This document shows positions 6,786 through 12,463 of a stretch of 12,463 bases of DNA, in pieces. The notes under the pieces were generated by a model that was not told the DNA's origin, searched no databases, and saw nothing but the letters and a program-made list of their open reading frames with translations. Origin of the DNA: Avisuccinivibrio_A sp964399665 (lineage in GTDB: Bacteria > Pseudomonadota > Gammaproteobacteria > Enterobacterales > Succinivibrionaceae); NCBI GenBank assembly GCA_964399665.1, contig CAYNSI010000047.1:1-12463 (forward strand), given 5' to 3'. The stretch's first letter is position 1, and the number at the start of each line of letters is the position of its first letter. Made by a program: the position numbers and the translations under genes.

Positions 6786-9272
6786 TTAATCAATAACAGG
6801 ATCTCCTTTGATGGTAAAGGGATGTATTGCCTTAAGATCCCTGCTTAAGACAAAATACTGCGGCAGGTTAAAATGCATGGAGCTCCTGCTGATATCTTCG
6901 CTTTGATTAGTATAAAAACGATTTATGGCATTGACCAGTGCCACACGGGATCCTACGTAATTAGGGTAGATCTCAACTTCATTTTTTTCATTTACTATGT
7001 AAATATCCCAACCCTGCTCAAGAGGGGCAAAAAAGTACTGTCTTATCCCCATACTGGCATAACGGTCAACAAGAGGCGGCACCTGCATCGAGAACTCAGG
7101 ACGCATGTCATAGGGAGAGTAAAGACTGAGGCTGAAATCATCATGCAAGAAAGGATGGTGCCTTACAATCTTAACACCCCTTTCCTCCTGGTATTTGGCA
7201 ATGTATTGATTGGGACCGATATAGAAGGTACAGAAGCTCCTGTCGACCTTGCAGCCCAAAACTTTTTTTATAAGAGACAGCACGTCATAACGGATTAGAT
7301 CCCGGTGATACCTGGAGTAGGAACATACCTCAATACGCCTTAAGGCAAGAGAGCTGTCAAAGGATGACGCCGTCGTGTCGACGCGAAGCATGATGGCAAG
7401 CAGCTCAGCAATACCTTCTTCACCATCAGGCAGGGATATGACCCTAAGCTCCCCCCAGGAATTGTAGACAATTACGGCAACCGATCCTACAAGACACATG
7501 CGCTCCTTGCCGCAGGATAATGAAAATCCGATATTAACATCAATCCCTGCAACCATACTCTGCAAGGTCACATCCCTTTCAAAATTAAGAACAATGCAGC
7601 AGGATTTAATCACCCTGGGCCGCTGCAGATCAGCTTCCAGAATCTTCGTGGGTCTGTTGCTGAAAATGCGCTCAATATCGGAAGCAAGACTTTTAATATT
7701 TTCAGGAGTGACTATCCCGACATCACCAAATACATGACACTTGGTGCGGGGAGTCAAAAGGCCGTTGCTGCAGGCCCAGGTTATGACCTCAGAAAGCCTT
7801 TCACCAACATATGCCGCCTTTGAGGCCAAAAGAGCAGGGTCATCAGGCGCTTTGGTATACAGATACCAGCCGCTGCGGCACAGGGAGTCTCTGCCGGGAC
7901 GGACAAAAGTAAGATGCGCCTCCTCAAGGGCCGAGGTGATTTCAGCATTCAGTACAAAGATCTTGCCGGCATAACGGTCAAAAGCAGCATAGAGCTTTCT
8001 TGATAACACCCCGGCATCATCGGAGGTAATGGCGTATTCAATGCCGTGGCGTACTGAAAACATCAAAAGAGCTTTATAGCTTTTGACCAGTGATGAGAAG
8101 AGATCTTGATACAAAATTTTGGCATAGTCTATTCTCCAGCGATCTTTATTTTCCAAAAGACGGGTTTTCTCTTCATCCCAGCCCCATTGAGACTTAAGTT
8201 TGCCAAGCAGTTCTGCCCTGTCATCATTAATGGCAGAATTTAATTGTTCTCCCATGCCTGAATAAATCTTAAAGAAAAAGCATACTCTTGCAAGCTCCAG
8301 GCGCTTAGGATCATGGGCTGCCTGAAGAAAGTCGGAAATTTTTTGATAAAGCAGAAAATAAGGATCAATGTCCAGGCTGTATCTTCCCTTAGACTGCACC
8401 CTGTCCCTGACGGCGGTTGAAAGCAAATCACATCCTGGGTATTCGCTGGCATAGGCTTCCATTAAAAGAATTTTAAGCACGGCCTTGAAGGGGGAATCAA
8501 TTCCCTTGTACAGCAGCCACAGCCCGGAACCAAAATATTCAGCAGGAGAGCTGTTTACCACAGACCCGAAATCAAAGCACTCATCCTCCTTAAACACCCC
8601 GGAGTTTTTAATCTCCAAAACGGCAGCCTTATAGTCTTTGATTTCAGATTTGGTATCTACAAAAAACCACATAATATAGCGCCCGCACAGTCTCAAAGCC
8701 GAGCGGTAAAATTCATCCAGCAAAAAAAGATTTTGCGCCGAACCGCAGTTATCCCCGTCTAAAGTATCGTGAAGACCTGCTGTGAAACGATTTTCTCTGG
8801 TAATAAAAAGGTTTACCTCAACCCCGAAGGCCTTGCAGAAGGCGGTGATAAATCGGCATTTTTGGCTTAGAGCAAAGCTCTCATCATCGCTTAACTCATC
8901 CCTGACACAAACCCAGATATCAAAATCAGAGCCAACTCCCTGGCATATCGTTGCCGTGGAACCCATGGCATAGAGGGCATAAATGCTGTGTTCTTTAGGC
9001 TCCTTAAGCTCTTTGTTACAAGTCAGCTTCAAAAGCCACTCTTTTTGGGTCTTATTGAGGGTAAAACAATCAATGCCGTGGGGGACTCTGCCTTCTCGAA
9101 ATCCCGGGACCAATGGATCATGAAAATGCAGCATCACGGGGACAATTTCCAACAGAAAACGGGCCTCAGGCAGGGCGGCATCCCTTGCAATACCAAGGCG
9201 CACATTATTTACTTCATCATAGAAGCGCTTTCTTTTAAGAATTCTGTCCCTGATGTTAAAAGCTTTCCCCAT
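6786..9272 (-). CDS. cyaA: Class I adenylate cyclase
   Basis: CyaA makes cAMP from ATP. The protein has 828 residues (E. coli 848). The N-terminal catalytic half is recognisable from LHFHDPLVPGFREGRVPHGI (about 48-67), which corresponds to the family's LLHYHHPLMPGY region, and from the nucleotidyltransferase active site GST (104-106) followed by SDFDIWVC (115-122), with D116 and D118 as likely metal ligands. The C-terminal half is the regulatory domain that in enterobacteria responds to phosphorylated EIIA-Glc; it ends with FNLPQYF near residues 803-809. The ATG at 9272 is not preceded by a good ribosome binding site, and an in-frame stop lies close upstream, so no longer form is possible. 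Poor initiation is also known for E. coli cyaA, which starts with TTG. The gene is the first of the seven-gene block and diverges from hemX. Its promoter carries an inverted repeat in the spacer. Confidence 0.96.
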   Translation of the reverse strand: MGKAFNIRDRILKRKRFYDEVNNVRLGIARDAALPEARFLLEIVPVMLHFHDPLVPGFREGRVPHGIDCFTLNKTQKEWLLKLTCNKELKEPKEHSIYALYAMGSTATICQGVGSDFDIWVCVRDELSDDESFALSQKCRFITAFCKAFGVEVNLFITRENRFTAGLHDTLDGDNCGSAQNLFLLDEFYRSALRLCGRYIMWFFVDTKSEIKDYKAAVLEIKNSGVFKEDECFDFGSVVNSSPAEYFGSGLWLLYKGIDSPFKAVLKILLMEAYASEYPGCDLLSTAVRDRVQSKGRYSLDIDPYFLLYQKISDFLQAAHDPKRLELARVCFFFKIYSGMGEQLNSAINDDRAELLGKLKSQWGWDEEKTRLLENKDRWRIDYAKILYQDLFSSLVKSYKALLMFSVRHGIEYAITSDDAGVLSRKLYAAFDRYAGKIFVLNAEITSALEEAHLTFVRPGRDSLCRSGWYLYTKAPDDPALLASKAAYVGERLSEVITWACSNGLLTPRTKCHVFGDVGIVTPENIKSLASDIERIFSNRPTKILEADLQRPRVIKSCCIVLNFERDVTLQSMVAGIDVNIGFSLSCGKERMCLVGSVAVIVYNSWGELRVISLPDGEEGIAELLAIMLRVDTTASSFDSSLALRRIEVCSYSRYHRDLIRYDVLSLIKKVLGCKVDRSFCTFYIGPNQYIAKYQEERGVKIVRHHPFLHDDFSLSLYSPYDMRPEFSMQVPPLVDRYASMGIRQYFFAPLEQGWDIYIVNEKNEVEIYPNYVGSRVALVNAINRFYTNQSEDISRSSMHFNLPQYFVLSRDLKAIHPFTIKGDPVID

Positions 9273-9305
9273 ATGCTTTGTGCCGTAAGCTTAAGAGTAG
9301 AGCAA

Positions 9306-9334
9306 ATTTTGTGATTAGACTGGTCTAATGTCAA
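9306..9334 (-). promoter_or_regulatory. Predicted sigma-70 promoter of cyaA
   Basis: On the minus strand a perfect -35 TTGACA (9334-9329) is followed after 17 bases by CAAAAT (9311-9306), which matches four of six -10 positions. The transcription start would be near 9299, giving a leader of about 27 bases before the cyaA ATG. The 17-base spacer almost exactly contains the palindrome at 9314-9329. Confidence 0.6.
9314..9329. promoter_or_regulatory. Operator-like palindrome in the cyaA promoter spacer
   Basis: The sequence ATTAGAC-TG-GTCTAAT is a perfect inverted repeat of seven-base arms around a two-base centre. It lies between the -35 and -10 of the cyaA promoter, where a bound dimer would block RNA polymerase. 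TAGAC-NN-GTCTA type palindromes are typical of several TetR-family repressors, but the actual binding protein is not known. TGTGA at 9310-9314 overlaps it and is one CRP half-site, but the second half (TCACA) is missing. Confidence 0.5.
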
Positions 9335-9340
9335 GCTGTT

Positions 9341-9358
9341 TTGGCTTTTATAAGCTAA
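9341..9358. repeat. Inverted repeat between cyaA and hemX promoters
   Basis: TTGGCTT-TTAT-AAGCTAA has seven-base arms with one mismatch (a wobble in RNA) around a four-base loop. It covers the possible -35 region of the hemX promoter and could be a second operator. It is too AT-rich to be a good terminator for either gene. Confidence 0.4.
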
Positions 9359-9362
9359 TAAG

Positions 9363-9371
9363 TGTTATGAT
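9363..9371 (+). promoter_or_regulatory. Predicted extended -10 promoter of hemX
   Basis: TGT-TATGAT gives an extended -10 element (TGN followed by five of six consensus bases). The nearest -35-like hexamer, TTGGCT at 9341-9346, is 19 bases upstream of the -10 hexamer, so the promoter relies on the TGN motif. The transcript would start near 9378 and give a leader of about 36 bases. Confidence 0.5.
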
Positions 9372-9372
9372 A

Positions 9373-9394
9373 TTACACCAGATTTTTACACCAG
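9373..9394 (+). repeat. Direct repeat TTACACCAG in the hemX leader
   Basis: TTACACCAG occurs at 9373-9381 and again at 9386-9394, a period of 13 bases, spanning the predicted hemX transcription start. Two equal sites spaced this way could be a tandem regulator site or a small duplication. Confidence 0.45.
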
Positions 9395-9413
9395 CATATT
9401 TTGAGAACAACAA

Positions 9414-11009
9414 ATGCAAAAGAGAACCGATCGGCCGGCAGGAAGCAATACCAAGGGTTCTTCCAGCAAAGAATCCCAATTGCTCAATGAGGCGGAAAAT
9501 CTTGTGAAAACCGCCGACGCACTCAAAGATGCCGAAAAAGATCTCAGAGCCTCCTTGAAATCAGACGCAGGGGCGCACAAAGCTGTCAAAAACGGGCAGG
9601 CTCATGCAGCAAATACCCCTGCCATGCCGCAAAAATCAGTAAGGCATGTGGCTCCCATAAAGCCCGAGGCTCAAAAGGCGCAGACTCAGGAACTTCTGCA
9701 GGAAAAACCACAACCCTCCCTAGTACAGGAAAATACCAAAGAGCAGGACCAGAGCAAGCCTGCTGTAAAAAGCGCACAAACCCCGCCTGCTGCAGACACA
9801 ACAAAAACTTCTGCAGACACCACCTTAAGTTCTGAACCTGAAGTTAAAACCGAGGCTGCAGCTTCTGCAGTGACCAATCCTCCTGCCGCAGCAGATCCTG
9901 GATCTCCTTCTCATGATTTTCTTGCAGACATCAAGGCCTTAAGAGGTCGCATCTGTGTGCTTGCTTTTTTTACGGTGGTAATTTTGGCAGGTTTAGGAGG
10001 CTATGCCGGATACAGCTACAATGAGATTAACTCCCTAAAAGAACAAAACAGGATCCTGCAGGAAAGAGCTGAGGACTTTATTAAAGAAAAGGAAAAAATT
10101 GCAGATGCCCTTGTTAGGACTGAAGATCTCATAGCTGTCAACAATGATCTGCAAAACACCAACCAAAAGCTTGCAGGCCAATATGAGGATCTGAGCTTTG
10201 CGGTAATTGAATCTTCCTTAAAGGGAGATAATGCCCTTGCTGACATTGAAGTTATAAACCAAAGAATTGGCAGTATTGAAAGCCGGGATCCTAACCAGTG
10301 GAAAATAATAGAGAGCATCTTTTGCATTAAAAATGCCTACCTTAAGTATGTGCTGGGAAAAGATCCTGCCACAGCCTTATGGGAGCTGCGCCAAGCCGAC
10401 CAGGTGATAGCCGGCATAGAGCAGGAGGAGTTATTGCAGCTTAGATCTGCCATAGCAAGGGATATTGCGCAATTAGAATCCTTAAGACAGCCTGACTTTT
10501 TCGGCATCCGCGAGCGCCTTAATAATATTATAAAAACTGTAGACAGCCTGACGCTTAAAGGTCCTGCAGACAATGCATCAGATGACGGTGATAACCTGCA
10601 GGATGACTCCAGAGGACTTGTGACACAATGGCGGGAAAATCTCATAGCTTCTGCAAAGGAGTTTTCATCACGCTTTATTGAAATAAAAACGCGCAATCCA
10701 GAAAATGCCAGTGACTTCATTCCCCCTGAAGCTGAGTTTTACTTAAGGGAAAATATCAAAACCCGTTTGGTGATGGCATTGTCATCAATTACTACCATGG
10801 ATGTTACTGCCTATAAAAATAATATTGCCGAGGCCCTGCGCATGGTGTTTGTCTATTTTGATGTTAATCAGCAGACCACAGGCGCCGTTGTCGACGCATT
10901 AACAGAGCTTGAAGATGCCCTGGTAGATCTGCCCGTGCCCCTTACTCTTGAAAGCTATACCTATCTTGACAGCTTCGAAGAGAGCCTTTTGTCTGCGGGC
11001 AAGGAGTAG
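9414..11009 (+). CDS. hemX: HemX family inner-membrane protein
   Basis: This is a 531-residue bitopic protein. Residues 1-178 form a low-complexity cytoplasmic tail rich in Ala, Lys, Glu, Gln, Pro and Thr. A single membrane helix lies at about 180-200 (CVLAFFTVVILAGLGGYAG), a periplasmic coiled-coil segment at about 203-290, and the HemX core at about 293-525. The core holds the family pattern NQWKIIE, ALWELRQADQVI and IARDIAQLESLRQPDFFGI, which aligns well by eye with E. coli HemX (393 residues). The family was long labelled uroporphyrinogen-III methyltransferase, but it lacks the SAM-binding methylase fold and its real role is not settled. The extra length against E. coli is mainly the N-terminal tail. 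hemC and hemD, which normally precede it, are absent: the gene begins 141 bases from cyaA. The ATG has no strong ribosome binding site; GAG lies 11 bases upstream. Confidence 0.88.
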   Translation: MQKRTDRPAGSNTKGSSSKESQLLNEAENLVKTADALKDAEKDLRASLKSDAGAHKAVKNGQAHAANTPAMPQKSVRHVAPIKPEAQKAQTQELLQEKPQPSLVQENTKEQDQSKPAVKSAQTPPAADTTKTSADTTLSSEPEVKTEAAASAVTNPPAAADPGSPSHDFLADIKALRGRICVLAFFTVVILAGLGGYAGYSYNEINSLKEQNRILQERAEDFIKEKEKIADALVRTEDLIAVNNDLQNTNQKLAGQYEDLSFAVIESSLKGDNALADIEVINQRIGSIESRDPNQWKIIESIFCIKNAYLKYVLGKDPATALWELRQADQVIAGIEQEELLQLRSAIARDIAQLESLRQPDFFGIRERLNNIIKTVDSLTLKGPADNASDDGDNLQDDSRGLVTQWRENLIASAKEFSSRFIEIKTRNPENASDFIPPEAEFYLRENIKTRLVMALSSITTMDVTAYKNNIAEALRMVFVYFDVNQQTTGAVVDALTELEDALVDLPVPLTLESYTYLDSFEESLLSAGKE

Positions 11010-11012
11010 ATC

Positions 11013-12209
11013 ATGCTCAAATTTATCATCTCTCTTCTGTGCATTGGCATCGCTGCCGCTGCAGGCCCCTATCTTGCCGGGTCTCAAGGGCTGGTGCAGA
11101 TAGTTACCCAAAATTATGAAATCAGCACCTCCATAACCGTGGCTGCGGCAATCATCGCAGTAGTCTATGTAGTACTGTTGGTAGTGATAGGATTAATCCT
11201 GAAAATTACCCGTTTCCCTGCAGCTGCCAAAAGCTTTTTTAGAAGACGCACCAAAGACAAGGCTGCATCCTTAAACACCAGAGCCGTAACTGCCTATGAA
11301 CTGGGCGATTATGAGCGGTCCCTTACCCTGGTAAATGATCTTAAAAAATTAAAACAGCTTACCCCCGAAGCCTTATTTTCCGCGGCAAAATCAGCCTTTG
11401 CCCTGGGAGATTACCGCAAAACCAGAGACCTTCTGGATGAGGCCCAAAAACTTGGCGGAGAAGTAAAAAATGCTGTTGCCGTCATTAGAACAAAACTTAA
11501 TTTAAAACTTAAAAACCCCCAGGCTGCCTTGGAAGTCTTAAATGAGGCCAAAAACAAGGTAAGCTCAAAGCTTGGTGCCGAACTTGCCTACCAGTGCTGT
11601 CTTAGAGAGGATGATCTTAAAAGTCTGCAGGAAATGATTCCCCAGCTTTTAAAGTACAACATTATCAATGATAAGGAAGCCAAAAAGATCAAGCTTGCCT
11701 ATATCAACAAGAAGCTTAAGGCAGCTGACAGCGGCCAGGAAATAAAGAGAATTTGGGACACTTTCAGCAGGAATGACAAAAAGAATCCTGCCATAGCAGG
11801 CGCTGTTATCAGCAGAATGATCACGGCAGGTGATATCGATAACGCCCGTAAGATCTGCCTTAATCTTTTAAAGGACAATCATGATGCTGAGATTTTGGAG
11901 CTTATAGCATCGTGGAATATCTCAATTCCCGAGGTGCTGGAGCTTTTAAAAAGCCAGGCATCAGGAAATCTTATCGCCTCTCAGGTCAATGTCCCACTTC
12001 TTAAGGCCATGGGCAATCTGGAGCTTCATGAAGGAATGTTAAAAGAAGCTCAGGAGCACTATGAACAGGCCTTTGCCCTTAATAAAAGTGCCGATATCTG
12101 TCTTAAGCTTGCCTCAATTATGTCCTCTCAGCGCCGCTACGATCAGGCAGCACTGTATTATGAAAAAGCCTTCAGGGCTGGTGCAAATCAGCTTCTTGCA
12201 AAAAGCTGA
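11013..12209 (+). CDS. hemY: HemY family inner-membrane TPR protein
   Basis: This is a 398-residue protein, the same length as E. coli HemY. It has two N-terminal membrane helices (about 3-22 and 42-65). Between them is the family signature GPYLAGSQGLVQIVTQNYEI (18-37), which matches GPMIAGHQGYVLIQTDNYNI of E. coli HemY. After a basic stretch (FFRRRTKDK) the rest is helical with TPR-like repeats, clearest near 326-391 (KEAQEHYEQAFAL, YDQAALYYEKAFR). This is not the HemY of Gram-positive bacteria (coproporphyrinogen oxidase). The gammaproteobacterial protein is linked to haem synthesis by gene position, but its activity is not established. It starts three bases after the hemX stop with AAGGAG just upstream, so the two are co-expressed. 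No clear terminator follows: AGCTT-CTTGCAA-AAGCT-like pairing at the gene end has no T-run. Confidence 0.93.
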   Translation: MLKFIISLLCIGIAAAAGPYLAGSQGLVQIVTQNYEISTSITVAAAIIAVVYVVLLVVIGLILKITRFPAAAKSFFRRRTKDKAASLNTRAVTAYELGDYERSLTLVNDLKKLKQLTPEALFSAAKSAFALGDYRKTRDLLDEAQKLGGEVKNAVAVIRTKLNLKLKNPQAALEVLNEAKNKVSSKLGAELAYQCCLREDDLKSLQEMIPQLLKYNIINDKEAKKIKLAYINKKLKAADSGQEIKRIWDTFSRNDKKNPAIAGAVISRMITAGDIDNARKICLNLLKDNHDAEILELIASWNISIPEVLELLKSQASGNLIASQVNVPLLKAMGNLELHEGMLKEAQEHYEQAFALNKSADICLKLASIMSSQRRYDQAALYYEKAFRAGANQLLAKS

Positions 12210-12269
12210 CTATGTCCTTAGGCAAGCCTTTGAAGCTTTAAGATAATCTCTTGAGCAGATTCACAAAAA

Positions 12270-12309
12270 CATCCTGATATTTACTGCACACAGGATGCGC
12301 GCCAGGATG
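12270..12309. repeat. CAGGATG repeat cluster upstream of the transposase
   Basis: CATCCTG (12270-12276) and CAGGATG (12291-12297) form a perfect seven-base inverted repeat with a 14-base loop. A second CAGGATG at 12303-12309 repeats the right arm after five bases (CGCGC). It lies in the 149-base spacer between hemY and the transposase. It may be part of an insertion-sequence end or a hairpin after hemY; no T-run follows it. Confidence 0.45.
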
Positions 12310-12348
12310 AGGGGGGCTGCGTTGTCACCTCACAGGAGCACAAACACC

Positions 12349-12463
12349 AGGAGGCATAATGTACATTACCTATCGAACCCCCCTAAAGGTGATGACTGTT
12401 ACGTTTATTTGGCACAGACCGTTAGATCTCCTGTTAGCGGTAAACCTAAAACCACTGTGATAT
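12349..12463 (+). pseudogene. IS1634-like transposase start, frameshifted at a C6 tract, cut by window edge
   Basis: A strong AGGAGG (12349-12354) precedes an ATG at 12359 by four bases. In that frame the peptide begins MYITYRTPLKV and stops at 12458-12460. The frame opening at 12361 instead runs to the window end and reads NPPKGDDCYVYLAQTV followed by RSPVSGKPKTTVI. This resembles the N-terminus of IS1634-type (IS4-related) transposases, which have a 'YVYLVE...GKPRQRVI..LG' pattern. The two frames meet at a run of six C (12378-12383). One extra C would join them into MYITYRTPPKGDDCYVYL. So the copy is frameshifted, or uses a -1 shift or a poor upstream start such as TTG, or the base run is misread. 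Only about 34 codons are visible. The family call comes from a short segment and is moderately sure. Confidence 0.55.
12359..12463 (+). mobile_element. Left part of a probable insertion sequence
   Basis: The transposase-like reading frame implies that an insertion sequence enters here and continues beyond the right edge. Its left terminal inverted repeat should lie in 12210-12348, but the right end is out of view, so the boundary cannot be set. The CAGGATG cluster (12270-12309) is one candidate area. Confidence 0.4.

Noticed and set aside
6770..6793. Longer lptM reading from a TTG at 6793
   Set aside because: It overlaps the cyaA stop and adds polar residues before the signal peptide, while the ATG at 6769 has AAGGA at good spacing.
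6873..7298. Plus-strand ORFs within cyaA (up to 141 codons)
   Set aside because: Antisense shadows of the conserved cyclase; no motif, signal or ribosome binding site.
9310..9325. Full CRP site in the cyaA promoter
   Set aside because: TGTGA is present, but after six bases the sequence is TGGTC and not TCACA, so only one half is there.
10016..10720. Minus-strand ORFs within hemX, Ser- and Leu-rich
   Set aside because: The composition is what the complement of a coiled-coil coding frame gives; no independent support.
1..12463. tRNA, rRNA or CRISPR array
   Set aside because: No cloverleaf-like gene, no rRNA stretch and no regularly spaced repeats were seen on either strand.

Overview
The window looks like a chromosomal segment of a gammaproteobacterium. 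The main evidence is gene order. A class I adenylate cyclase gene (cyaA) lies head to head with hemX-hemY and is followed by lptM, dapF, xerC, yigB and a UvrD-type helicase, which is the known enterobacterial neighbourhood. lysA sits between lptM and dapF, as in pseudomonads. A partial 'AAA-ATPase-like' gene at the left edge and an IS1634-like transposase start at the right edge, with moderate GC, make me think of an anaerobic gut or rumen lineage such as Succinivibrionaceae. That last step is inference from memory and is not proven by the sequence.

Layout. Positions 1-272 (minus) hold the start of a large ATPase/nuclease-like gene of unknown role that runs off the left edge. Positions 273-614 are a spacer with one doubtful small ORF. 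Positions 615-9272 hold a seven-gene block, all on the minus strand, transcribed in the order cyaA, lptM, lysA, dapF, xerC, yigB, uvrD. Neighbouring genes overlap or lie a few bases apart, except for 86 bases between lptM and lysA that contain a nested inverted repeat. Positions 9273-9413 are a compact divergent control region with a well-formed cyaA promoter, an extended -10 element for hemX, two inverted repeats and a 9-base direct repeat. Positions 9414-12209 hold hemX and hemY (plus strand). Positions 12210-12463 hold a repeat-rich spacer and the beginning of a transposase whose best start codon is out of frame with the recognisable protein.

How the genes fit together. lysA and dapF encode the last two steps from LL-diaminopimelate to lysine and supply meso-diaminopimelate for peptidoglycan. 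lptM encodes a small outer-membrane lipoprotein. xerC and uvrD act on DNA (chromosome dimer resolution and repair). yigB encodes a HAD phosphatase, and cyaA makes cAMP. hemX and hemY encode inner-membrane proteins that normally follow hemC and hemD; here hemC and hemD are not between cyaA and hemX.

I found no clear candidate for a wholly new multi-gene system. The points most worth a second look are the operator-like palindrome inside the cyaA promoter, hemXY without hemCD, the C6-tract frameshift at the transposase start, the structured lptM-lysA spacer, the lack of the usual UvrD C-terminal domain, and an apparent excess of the palindrome CTTAAG across the window.
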